A DNA stretch of 64,000 nt from Streptomyces sp. NBC_01244 (GTDB taxonomy: Bacteria; Actinomycetota; Actinomycetes; Streptomycetales; Streptomycetaceae), in assembly GCF_035987325.1 (NCBI RefSeq), contig NZ_CP108489.1:186001-250000 (forward strand). The letters run 5' to 3'. Of the stretch, positions 8,809 to 15,880 are shown piece by piece. The position numbers were made by a program, and so were the translations under genes. Every line of letters begins with the position of its first letter. Position 1 is the first letter of the stretch. Below the pieces are notes generated by a model. It searched no databases and was not told the origin of the DNA. It worked only from the letters and a program-made list of their open reading frames with translations.

Positions 8809-9792
8809 TCAGCCGTTGACGGCGTCGGGGACGGGCTCGCCCGCCAGGGCCAGCAGGACCGAGGCGGCCACCGAAGTGCCGGCCTTCTCCTGCGCCTCGG
8901 CGGTACCGGCGCCCAGGTGCGGGGTCACCACCACGTTCTCCAGGGCGAACAGCGGGGAGTCGGTGCAGGGTTCGGTGGCGAAGACGTCCAGGCCCGCGCC
9001 CGCGACCCGGCCCTCCACGAGCGCCTCGTACAGCGCCCGCTCGTCGACGATGCCGCCGCGCGCGGCGTTCACCAGCCGCACCTGCGGCTTCATCCGCGCG
9101 ATGGCCCCGGCGTCGATCAGGCCGAGGGTCTCGGGGGTCCTGGGCAGGTGCACGGTGATGAAGTCGCCCAGGGCGAGAAGCTCGTCGAGGGGGACGAGCC
9201 GTACCCCGGCGCGGGCCGCCGACTCCTCGTCCGCGTAGGGGTCGTACGCCACCACCTCCATGCCGAAGGCGGCCATCCGGGTGGCCACCAGCGAGCCGAT
9301 CCGCCCGAGGCCGACGATGCCGAGGACCTTGCCCGACAGCTCCACACCGGTGAAGCGGGCCCGCTGCCACCGGCCCGCCCTCAGCGCGGCGTCGGCGGGG
9401 GCCACGTTGCGGGCGACCGCGAGGAGCAGGGCGATGGCGTGCTCGGCGGCGCTGACGATGTTGGACGTGGGCGCGTTGACGACCAGCACGCCCGCGGCGG
9501 TGGCCGCCGCCACGTCCACGTTGTCCAGGCCGATCCCGGCCCGGGCGATCACCCTCAGCCCCGGGGCCGCGGCGACGGCCTCGGCGTCCATCGTGGTGGC
9601 GGACCGGACGATCACGGCGTCGGCGTCGGCGAGCGCGGCCAGCAGCGCGCCCCGGTCGGTGCCGTCGCAGCGGCGTACGTCGACCTCCGCCCCGAGGGCC
9701 GCCACGGTGGCCGGGGACAGCTCCTCGGCCAGCAGGACGGTCGCCCTGCGCACGGCGGGATCGCGGAAGGGGGCAAGTGCGGGGGAGCTCAT
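8809..9792 (-). CDS. D-3-phosphoglycerate dehydrogenase-like 2-hydroxyacid dehydrogenase
   Basis: A 327-residue NAD-dependent D-2-hydroxyacid dehydrogenase, closest in pattern to the catalytic part of phosphoglycerate dehydrogenase (SerA) but without the C-terminal ACT/ASB domains that give serine feedback control. Visible landmarks: the NAD fold GIVGLGRIGSLVA, the catalytic Arg in NAARGGIVDE, the Glu in DVFATEP, and the His in TPHLGAGT. Start ATG 9792 has GAGAGAGGGACC upstream. It sits between phospholipase A2 and chorismate mutase on the minus strand. Inference: a feedback-free SerA would raise 3-phosphohydroxypyruvate and so O-phosphoserine, the substrate of the SbnA-like enzyme encoded at 41 kb. 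It could instead act on another 2-hydroxyacid. Confidence 0.85.
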   Translation of the reverse strand: MSSPALAPFRDPAVRRATVLLAEELSPATVAALGAEVDVRRCDGTDRGALLAALADADAVIVRSATTMDAEAVAAAPGLRVIARAGIGLDNVDVAAATAAGVLVVNAPTSNIVSAAEHAIALLLAVARNVAPADAALRAGRWQRARFTGVELSGKVLGIVGLGRIGSLVATRMAAFGMEVVAYDPYADEESAARAGVRLVPLDELLALGDFITVHLPRTPETLGLIDAGAIARMKPQVRLVNAARGGIVDERALYEALVEGRVAGAGLDVFATEPCTDSPLFALENVVVTPHLGAGTAEAQEKAGTSVAASVLLALAGEPVPDAVNG

Positions 9793-9824
9793 CGGCGGTC
9801 CCTCTCTCGGCTCGGGTGGCGACG

Positions 9825-10301
9825 TCAGACGGAGGTACCGCCGTCCACGGCGGCGCTGCTGCCGAAGGCCTTCACGGCCTGGTAGTAGGTCCACGCGGTG
9901 GAGTCGCACGAGGTCTTCTTCAGCCCCGAGTAGCCGGAGCACACCCGCTTGAGGTCCGAGTAGAAGGCGTCGTCGAGCCGCGGCTTGTTCGCGTCGAACG
10001 CGCCGGCCGCCTTGTAGTTGCGGTAGCCGAAGTCGTGCCGGGCACAGGCCGTCTGGAACGGGAAGCCGAACGGGTTGTCCGGAGAGGTCGTGCAGTAGTC
10101 GGTCGTCCAGTCGAACCCGTACGCCGACCAGCTTCCCTGGTTGCCGCGGGCCGACACCCAGGCGTTGTAACTCGCCGTGCTGGTCTGCGTCCAGCTGCTC
10201 AGTACCTGGGGCTTGTCGGCCGGTGCGGCCGAGGCCGGGGTGGCCAGGGCGACGATCGCGGCGGCGGAAGCGGCTATCACGGTGGCGAGACGACGGTGCA
10301 T
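9825..10301 (-). CDS. Secreted prokaryotic phospholipase A2
   Basis: A 158-residue exported enzyme of the prokaryotic phospholipase A2 family (the Streptomyces violaceoruber type), which hydrolyses the sn-2 ester of phospholipids outside the cell. A Sec signal peptide occupies residues 1 to about 26 (two Arg after Met-His, a hydrophobic Ala/Val stretch, and a likely cut after ATPASA). The active-site segment CARHDFGYRN has the His-Asp dyad. DWTTDYCTTSPDNPFGFPFQ precedes it, and four Cys suggest two disulfides. GGAGG lies seven bases before ATG 10301. It ends 32 bases before the dehydrogenase gene and may share its transcript. No obvious role in peptide assembly. Confidence 0.9.
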   Translation of the reverse strand: MHRRLATVIAASAAAIVALATPASAAPADKPQVLSSWTQTSTASYNAWVSARGNQGSWSAYGFDWTTDYCTTSPDNPFGFPFQTACARHDFGYRNYKAAGAFDANKPRLDDAFYSDLKRVCSGYSGLKKTSCDSTAWTYYQAVKAFGSSAAVDGGTSV

Positions 10302-10321
10302 CGGGATCCTCCAACGAGAGG

Positions 10322-10344
10322 GGCGCCGGGATCTTCCCGGCGCC
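10322..10344 (-). terminator. GC-rich hairpin between accE and phospholipase genes
   Basis: A 10-bp perfect inverted repeat, GGCGCCGGGA and TCCCGGCGCC, around a 3-base loop. It lies downstream of the carboxylase epsilon gene and 20 bases before the phospholipase start. It is either the terminator of the carboxylase operon or a hairpin in the phospholipase leader. Confidence 0.45.
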
Positions 10345-10414
10345 GACGTGCCTCAGAGTGGGAGGGGCGGTTATCGCGGAGCTCCGCCGCGGCTATACGG
10401 GACCTGGCGCGGCG

Positions 10415-10705
10415 TCAGCGCCCGAGGCCGTCCGGTGCGTGCCAGGACCCGGCCGAGTGGAAGGCCGGCCGGCTCCACGGGGCTCTCGCCGGCGCCGGTT
10501 CCGGCTCCGCCCGATCGGCTCCGGTCCCGGACCCGTTCTCGCGCAGCCGGGACAGCAGGACGGCGGTGAGCGCCGCGAGTTCCGCCGGGTCAGGGGTCCC
10601 GCGCAGGATGGAGATCAGCGGGTCGATCGAGTTGACCGCGGCCGGCGCGGCGGCCCGGGCCGGGCCCCGGGCCGGAGCCTCGGCCGGGGATGAGAGCGTC
10701 TTCAA
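10415..10705 (-). CDS. accE: Acyl-CoA carboxylase epsilon subunit
   Basis: A 96-residue small protein recognised by the epsilon-subunit signature ISILRGTPDPAELAALTAVL (about residues 32-51), in which 'G-x-P-x-x-x-E-L-A-A-L' is the conserved core. Flanks are Ala/Pro-rich and disordered. In Streptomyces the epsilon subunit binds the carboxyltransferase beta subunit and stimulates acetyl/propionyl-CoA carboxylation. The start is a TTG at 10705 with GGAGG five bases before it. It follows the beta-subunit gene on the same strand, separated by about 90 bases of G-rich repeat. Together they would raise malonyl-CoA (or methylmalonyl-CoA) for the polyketide block. Confidence 0.8.
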   Translation of the reverse strand: MKTLSSPAEAPARGPARAAAPAAVNSIDPLISILRGTPDPAELAALTAVLLSRLRENGSGTGADRAEPEPAPARAPWSRPAFHSAGSWHAPDGLGR

Positions 10706-10721
10706 GGGAGCCTCCTGGCTT

Positions 10722-10807
10722 TGGGTGGGGTGGATCTGGGTGGGGTGGGTCCGGGCGGCGCGGGTCCGGGTGGGGTGGGTCGACGTGGGGTGGGTCTAGG
10801 TGGGGGA
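10722..10807. repeat. 15-bp G-rich tandem repeat array
   Basis: About five to six imperfect copies of a 15-bp unit of the form TGGGGTGGGTCCGGG lie between the beta- and epsilon-subunit genes and include the beta-subunit stop codon. The G-rich strand is the plus strand, i.e. the template strand for these minus-strand genes. Runs of 3-5 G at short spacing could form a quadruplex. Confidence 0.8.
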
Positions 10808-12403
10808 GTTGCCGTGCTTCCTGGACGGCAGCGACGTCTGCTTGTTGCGCAGCATCGCCAGCGACCGGATCAGCACCGCCCGCGTCTCGGCCGGGTCGAT
10901 CACGTCGTCGACCAGGCCGCGCTCGGCCGCGTAATACGGATGCATCAGCTGCGCGCGGTACTCCTCGATCAGCCGCTGCCGGGCCGCCTCCGGGTCGTCC
11001 GCCGCCGCGATCTCCCGGCGGAACACCACGTTGGCCGCGCCCTCCGCGCCCATCACCGCGATCTCGTTGGTCGGCCAGGCGAAGGCGAGGTCCGCGCCGA
11101 TCGAGCGGGAGTCCATGACGATGTACGCCCCGCCGTACGCCTTCCGCAGTACCAGCGAGATCCGCGGCACCGTCGCGTCGCAGTACGCGTACAGCAGCTT
11201 CGCCCCGTGCCGGATGATCCCCCCGTGCTCCTGGTCGGCGCCCGGCAGGAACCCGGGCACGTCCAGCAGGGTCACGAGCGGGATCGAGAAGGCGTCGCAG
11301 GTCCGCACGAACCGGGCCGCCTTCTCCGAGGCGTGGATGTCCAGCACCCCGGCCAGACACGAGGGTTGGTTGGCCACGATGCCCACCGGATGGCCGTCCA
11401 GCCTGGCCAGCGCGCACACCACGTTGCGTGCCCAGCCCTCGTGCACCTCGGTGAAGTCGCCGTCGTCCACGAGCTCCGCGATCACCTCGCGGATGTCGTA
11501 CGAGCGGGACGGGTCGGCCGGGACGAGGTCCAGCAGCGCCTCGGTCCGCCGGACCGGCGAGTCACCCGGGTACTCCCGGGGCGGCAGCTCCCGGTTGTTG
11601 GACGGCAGCAGCGACAGCAGGTGGCGTACCTCGGCCAGCGCCGACTCCTCGTCGTCGTGGACGAAAGCTGCCACGCCCGTCGTACTGCCGTGCACGTCCG
11701 CCCCGCCCAGGCCGTCCTGGCTGATCTCCTCGCCGGTCACCGCCCGCACCACGTCCGGTCCGGTGATGAACATCTGGGAGATCCCGCGCACCATGAACAC
11801 GAAGTCGGTGAGCGCCGGGGAGTACGCCGCCCCGCCCGCGCAGGGGCCGAGCATGACGCTGATCTGCGGAACCACCCCGGACATGCGGACGTTGCGGCGG
11901 AAGATGCCGCCGTACCCGGCCAGCGCGGTGACCCCCTCCTGGATCCGGGCGCCCGCCCCGTCGCACAGGGCCACGAGCGGGGCGCCGGCCGACTCGGCCA
12001 GGTCCATCACCTTGTGGATCTTCTCCGCGTGGGCCTCCCCGAGGGCCCCGCCGAAGATCCGGAAGTCGTGGGCGTACGCGAAGACCGTCCGGCCCTCCAC
12101 GGTGCCCCAGCCGGTCACCACCCCGTCGGTGTAGGGGCGTTTGTGCTCCAGGCCGAAACCCGTCGCCCGGTGCACCCGCAGCGGCTCCACCTCGCAGAAC
12201 GAGTCCTTCTCGAAGAGCAGGTCCAGCCGCTCGCGGGCGGTGAGTTTGCCCCTGGCATGCTGCCGCTCGGTCGCGGACCGGTCCGTGCCCTCCGCCGCCC
12301 GCCGGTGCCGGTCCAGTAGTTCGGCGGTCAGCGTGGCAGGGTCCGGCCTCGGGGGCGGCTCGAGGACCGGTGGAGCGGCGGTCGAGGCATCGACGACGGT
12401 CAT
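10796..12403 (-). CDS. Acyl-CoA carboxylase carboxyltransferase (beta) subunit
   Basis: A 535-residue carboxyltransferase of the PccB/AccB type, moving CO2 from biotin to acetyl- or propionyl-CoA to give malonyl- or methylmalonyl-CoA. Family features: the N-terminal motif ARGKLTARERLDLLFEKDSF, oxyanion-hole Gly pairs (CDGAGARIQEG and GPCAGGAAYSPAL), and the C-terminal half with VPGFLPGADQEHGGIIRHGAKLLYAY and RKAYGGAYIVM. Length matches the family. ATG 12403 has GGGAG six bases upstream; the frame extends further but without coding character. The biotinylated alpha subunit is not in the window and must come from elsewhere. Very likely extender supply for the type II PKS. Confidence 0.92.
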   Translation of the reverse strand: MTVVDASTAAPPVLEPPPRPDPATLTAELLDRHRRAAEGTDRSATERQHARGKLTARERLDLLFEKDSFCEVEPLRVHRATGFGLEHKRPYTDGVVTGWGTVEGRTVFAYAHDFRIFGGALGEAHAEKIHKVMDLAESAGAPLVALCDGAGARIQEGVTALAGYGGIFRRNVRMSGVVPQISVMLGPCAGGAAYSPALTDFVFMVRGISQMFITGPDVVRAVTGEEISQDGLGGADVHGSTTGVAAFVHDDEESALAEVRHLLSLLPSNNRELPPREYPGDSPVRRTEALLDLVPADPSRSYDIREVIAELVDDGDFTEVHEGWARNVVCALARLDGHPVGIVANQPSCLAGVLDIHASEKAARFVRTCDAFSIPLVTLLDVPGFLPGADQEHGGIIRHGAKLLYAYCDATVPRISLVLRKAYGGAYIVMDSRSIGADLAFAWPTNEIAVMGAEGAANVVFRREIAAADDPEAARQRLIEEYRAQLMHPYYAAERGLVDDVIDPAETRAVLIRSLAMLRNKQTSLPSRKHGNSPT

Positions 12404-12689
12404 GCGGCTGCTCCCGAAGTCCGGAGGGGGATGCACGTCATCGGCCAGTAGTAGGCCCGCGACCTCTAGTTCTTCTACGCGCAGGGCCTTCGGCGGACCA
12501 AGCGGAACGAATTCCACCGGTGACAGTCTTCTGCCAGGGCAAGAGCCTGACAATCCATTCCCCTGGTGAGCGCGGGATCCGCACGGCAAGAATCCTGTCA
12601 TCGGAACGGCAGGCGTAAACAGCCTCCGAACTCGGCTCGCAGATTAATGCGGATTTCGCAGTGGAATTGCAGTCCATGGGGGAGCAGAA
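12404..12689. other. Divergent intergenic region
   Basis: About 290 bases between the minus-strand carboxylase operon and the plus-strand small peptide gene. GC drops locally near 12630-12670 (AATGCGGATTTCGCAGTGGAATT), as expected for promoters. I find no clear repeat or operator here. Confidence 0.4.
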
Positions 12690-12890
12690 ATGACAGCCAA
12701 TTTGTTCAAGTCGGCGTTTGTGGCAGTGGCCGCGGTGCTCGCGCTGAGCGGATCACCGGTCCTCGGCGCCGTCCTGGCGGGCGAGTCCGGCGGCGTGGGC
12801 ACACCGCCGGACCCGACGTGGGACTCAGTGGTGGCCGCGCCCCTGGAGGACCCCACGTGGGACCTTCCGCCGCGCCCGGGCCAGGCCTGA
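12690..12890 (+). CDS. Small exported peptide with two DPTWD motifs
   Basis: A 66-residue small protein. Residues 1-26 look like a signal peptide or membrane anchor (Lys7, then an Ala/Val/Leu run). The remaining 40 residues are Pro/Gly/acidic-rich and carry DPTWD twice, about 13 residues apart. The ribosome site GGGGGAG six bases before ATG 12690 and good third-position GC support it as a real gene. I do not recognise a characterised family; small secreted peptides with repeated D-x-T-W motifs occur in Streptomyces. It is followed by a very strong hairpin, so it is probably a monocistronic unit. Confidence 0.6.
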   Translation: MTANLFKSAFVAVAAVLALSGSPVLGAVLAGESGGVGTPPDPTWDSVVAAPLEDPTWDLPPRPGQA

Positions 12891-12908
12891 CGAATTGCGG
12901 TTACAGCC

Positions 12909-12970
12909 GGTAATAACGGAACGCCCTTCGCCGAGTGTGCGCTCGGATGAACGGGCGTTCCGTTATTACC
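12909..12970. terminator. 18-bp perfect inverted repeat (hairpin)
   Basis: GGTAATAACGGAACGCCC at 12909-12926 and its exact complement at 12953-12970, with a 26-base loop that has its own small CGAG/CTCG stem. It starts 18 bases after the small peptide stop and ends 76 bases before the LuxR gene. Most simply a terminator, but its AT-containing arms and its place upstream of a regulator also allow an operator or attenuator. Confidence 0.65.
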
Positions 12971-13046
12971 AGCCGGTTCATGTTACGCTCACCCGCTGCA
13001 GGACTTCGATGATCAGGCATGGTTAATCGGCGGGCCGGGGGGACGC

Positions 13047-14108
13047 GTGCTTGAACCGATCGGAATGAGCGCTGAGGCCACCGAGTTGTACCGTACGTTG
13101 CTGCTGAACTCCTGCGGCACCGTAGAGGATCTGGTGGACCACTTACACTGGCCGATCACCAAGGTTCGGGCCGCCCTGGACGAATGCGTGCGGCTCGGCC
13201 TCATCAGACCGTCCTGGGAGACCCCAGGCCGGCTGCGCGCCATCAGCCCCGACCTCGGACTCCAGACCCTGCTCGCCCAGCACGAGACCGATCTCCTGTC
13301 GCGGCAGCGGCAAATGGCCGAAACCAGGGTGGAAGTCGCCCGCCTCATAGAGGAATTCGCCGTCTCCCGGCAGCAGCGCCGGCACAGCGAGGTCGAGCGG
13401 ATCGAGGGAATCGACCGGATCCGCGACCGCATCGAGGAGATCTCGATGGCTTGCCGCAAGAGCCTGCTCACCTTCGCCCCCGGCGGCGGTCAGTCCCAGG
13501 CCGCCCGCCGGTCCAGCCGCCCGCTCGGCGCGAGCCTCGTCGAACGCGGCGTGTCCATGCGCACCGTCTATCTCGACAGCATCTACAACGACCCGCCGTC
13601 GGTGGAGCACGCCCGCTGGCTCGTCGAACAGGGCAACGAAGTCCGCACCGTCGCCTCCCTCCCCACCCGGATGATCATCTTCGACGGCGAGGTGGTCATC
13701 CTGCCCATGGACCCCGAGGATTCGGGCGCCGGAGCCCTCCTCTTCCGGGGGCCCGGCATCCTCTCCAGCCTCGGCGAGCTGTTCCAGCTCGTGTGGGAGA
13801 AGGCCGTCCCCCTCAGCGCGGGCCCGCGCCGGCGCGCCAGCAGCGCCGACTCCGAGGAGCTCAGCAGCCAGGAGCGGGCCGTCCTGCGGCTGCTCGGCGA
13901 GGGCCTCACCGACGAGGTCGTCGCCCGCAAGCTCGGCGTCTCCGTGCGCACGGGCCGCCGGATCACCGCCGAACTGATGGGCCGCCTCGGAGCCAAGAGC
14001 CGCTTCCAGGCCGGCATGAACGCGGCCAAACTCGGCTGGCTCGACGAGCCGGGACCCTCTCCGGAGGGCGACGGCGACGGCGGGGACCTGCCGGAGATCC
14101 TCGTATAG
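13047..14108 (+). CDS. LuxR-type transcriptional regulator with TTA codon
   Basis: A 353-residue regulator common beside Streptomyces clusters. Residues 5-75 form an N-terminal winged-helix of TrmB/GntR-like type (SAEATELYRTLLLNSCGTVEDL). The middle (about 75-260) has a coiled helix and a phospholipase D-like ligand region. The C-terminal LuxR helix-turn-helix is LSSQERAVLRLLGEGLTDEVVARKLGVSVRTGRR. The start is GTG 13047, with GGGGGGA four bases before. Codon 33 (13143-13145) is TTA, the rare leucine codon read by the bldA tRNA in Streptomyces, so its translation is probably restricted to late growth. Its stop overlaps the first GTATAG repeat before the PKS operon. Likely the developmental switch for the cluster. 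Confidence 0.85.
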   Translation: MLEPIGMSAEATELYRTLLLNSCGTVEDLVDHLHWPITKVRAALDECVRLGLIRPSWETPGRLRAISPDLGLQTLLAQHETDLLSRQRQMAETRVEVARLIEEFAVSRQQRRHSEVERIEGIDRIRDRIEEISMACRKSLLTFAPGGGQSQAARRSSRPLGASLVERGVSMRTVYLDSIYNDPPSVEHARWLVEQGNEVRTVASLPTRMIIFDGEVVILPMDPEDSGAGALLFRGPGILSSLGELFQLVWEKAVPLSAGPRRRASSADSEELSSQERAVLRLLGEGLTDEVVARKLGVSVRTGRRITAELMGRLGAKSRFQAGMNAAKLGWLDEPGPSPEGDGDGGDLPEILV

Positions 14109-14119
14109 AGGTCCGATAG
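14103..14119. promoter_or_regulatory. GTATAG direct repeat, putative SARP operator 1 (before PKS operon)
   Basis: GTATAG-N6-GATAG with the ATAG cores exactly 11 bp apart, 80 bases before the first ACP gene. It overlaps the stop codon of the LuxR gene. The spacing of one helical turn matches how SARP proteins bind direct repeats; related copies precede other operons of the cluster. Confidence 0.55.
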
Positions 14120-14198
14120 CACCCTCGCTCACGATCGCTCCAGCGAACGGATTGGGAGTCGAACGGCTCCGTCCGACCACCTTCCGAGGGAGCCGAAC

Positions 14199-14465
14199 AT
14201 GAGCAACGTCGTGAGCAGCGAGCTGTCCACCGAGCGCAAGCAGGAGATCAAGGAGATCGTCTGCGACATCCTTGAGATCGACGAGGACGAGGTCACCGAG
14301 ACCAGCCTCTTCAAGGAGGACCACGACGCCGACTCGCTGCGCGCGATCGAGATCCTCGCCGCGCTGGAGCGCACCCAGCGGGTCACCATCGACCAGGCCG
14401 AGCTGAGCCGGATGGTCAACCTCGTCGGCGTCTACGCCGTCGTCTCCGAGGCCCTCGGCGCCTGA
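14199..14465 (+). CDS. Acyl carrier protein (type II PKS)
   Basis: An 88-residue free-standing acyl carrier protein, the first gene of the polyketide operon. Ser46 in the motif DADSLRAIEI is the expected phosphopantetheine site, and the acidic helix pattern (VCDILEIDEDEV) is typical. GAGGGA precedes ATG 14199 by seven bases. It should carry the growing chain between the ketosynthases, ketoreductase and dehydratases of the operon. A second ACP lies at 24.6 kb. Confidence 0.93.
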   Translation: MSNVVSSELSTERKQEIKEIVCDILEIDEDEVTETSLFKEDHDADSLRAIEILAALERTQRVTIDQAELSRMVNLVGVYAVVSEALGA

Positions 14466-14587
14466 CCGGCGCAACCTTCATACGCCGCGGGCCCACCGCG
14501 ACCCCGCGCGACCGCGGGCGACCCCGCGCGGGCGCCGCACGGCGGCGCCGGTCCCGGTGCCGCCCCGAGACAGTCAGAGGGTGAGCC
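14466..14587. other. Short intergenic region with GC repeats
   Basis: A 122-base gap in an otherwise overlapping operon. It contains the 12-mer CGACCCCGCGCG twice, about 20 bases apart, and a short GGCGCCG-type inverted repeat. It may simply form mRNA structure. No gene seen. Confidence 0.35.
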
Positions 14588-15880
14588 ATGAGCACAGTTC
14601 AGCCAGGTCCGGGCGTCGCGCCTCGCCGCGTGGTCGTCACCGGGCTCGGCGTCGTGACCAGCATCGGCATCGGCATCGAGGCCTTCGCCGCCGGCCTGCG
14701 GGCCGGGGCCAGCGGGGCCAAGCCGATCACCGCGTTCGACACCGAAGGTTTCGCGTACGCGAACGCCTGCGAGGTTTCCGACTTCGATCCGGCGCAGTGG
14801 ATCCACCGGCTGGACCCGGAGGACCTCGGCCGCGCCACCCAGTTCTCGGTGGCGGCCGCCCGCATGGCCGTCGCGGACGCCGGGCTGGCCGTGGAGGACG
14901 TCCGGGCCCGCCGGGCCCTGGTGTCCGTCGGCACCACCGACGGGGAGTCGCGCGATCTCGACCAGCTCGTCGAGAGCACCCTCGCAACCGGTCCCGACAG
15001 CTACGACCCGCAGGCCGCCGCCCGCTTCCCGGCCGGCCGGCTCTCCTCCGCCATCGTGCGCGAGTTCGCCCTGGAGGACGCCGAGGCGGTCTCCATCCCG
15101 ACCGCCTGCGCGGCCGGCAACTACGCCGTCGGGTACGGCTACGACGCCCTGCGCAGCGGAGACGTGGACATCGCCCTGGTCGGCGGCGCCGACGCGCTCT
15201 GCCGCAAGACCTTCACCGGCTTCTACCGGCTCGGCACCATAGCCCCCGAGGTCTGCCAGCCCTTCGACAAGGACCGCCGGGGCATCCTCACCGGCGAGGG
15301 CTCCGGGATCCTGGTCCTGGAGAGCCTGGAGTCGGCGCTGGCGCGCGGCGCCCGCGTCTACGCCGAGGTACTCGGCTACGGGCTGGCCTGCGACGCCCTG
15401 CACCCGGTCGCCCCCGACCGGGACAGCATCGCCCGTACGATCGCCATCGCCCACCGCAACGCCGGAGTCACCCCGGACCAGATCGACTTCGTGTCCGCGC
15501 ACGGCACCGGCACCAAGGCCAACGACATCACCGAGGCCGGCGCCATCCGGCAGGTCTTCGGCGCCGAGGCGATGCCCCGCACCGTCTCCATCAAGTCGAT
15601 GATCGGCCACAGCATGGGCGCCGCCAGCGCCGTGGCCCTGGCCGCCTGCGCCGTCGCGCTCACCCAGGGCTTCATCCCGCCCACCATCAACCACACCGAG
15701 ACCGACCCCGAGTGCGGGGTCGACTGCGTCCCCAACCACGCCGTCGAGGCCGACCTCGACATCGTGCAGAACAACGCCCTCGCGTTCGGCGGCAACAACG
15801 CCGTGGTCATCCTGGCCCGCTACCTCCCCGAGCGGGTCGTGGCCGGCCGCGCCGGCGCGGGGGAGCTGAGCCCCGTATGA
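14588..15880 (+). CDS. Beta-ketoacyl synthase, catalytically complete (KS 1)
   Basis: A 430-residue FabF-type ketosynthase, performing decarboxylative condensation of malonyl-ACP with the acyl chain. The full triad is present: Cys174 (IPTACAAGNY), His305 (SAHGTGTKAND) and His341 (IGHSMGAAS). N-terminal VVVTGLGVVTSIG and C-terminal NNALAFGGNNAV are standard. Start ATG 14588. Its stop overlaps the next ketosynthase by four bases (ATGA). In highly reducing type II systems each active KS normally pairs with a chain-length-factor-like partner; which of the three partners in this operon it uses cannot be told. Confidence 0.95.
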   Translation: MSTVQPGPGVAPRRVVVTGLGVVTSIGIGIEAFAAGLRAGASGAKPITAFDTEGFAYANACEVSDFDPAQWIHRLDPEDLGRATQFSVAAARMAVADAGLAVEDVRARRALVSVGTTDGESRDLDQLVESTLATGPDSYDPQAAARFPAGRLSSAIVREFALEDAEAVSIPTACAAGNYAVGYGYDALRSGDVDIALVGGADALCRKTFTGFYRLGTIAPEVCQPFDKDRRGILTGEGSGILVLESLESALARGARVYAEVLGYGLACDALHPVAPDRDSIARTIAIAHRNAGVTPDQIDFVSAHGTGTKANDITEAGAIRQVFGAEAMPRTVSIKSMIGHSMGAASAVALAACAVALTQGFIPPTINHTETDPECGVDCVPNHAVEADLDIVQNNALAFGGNNAVVILARYLPERVVAGRAGAGELSPV

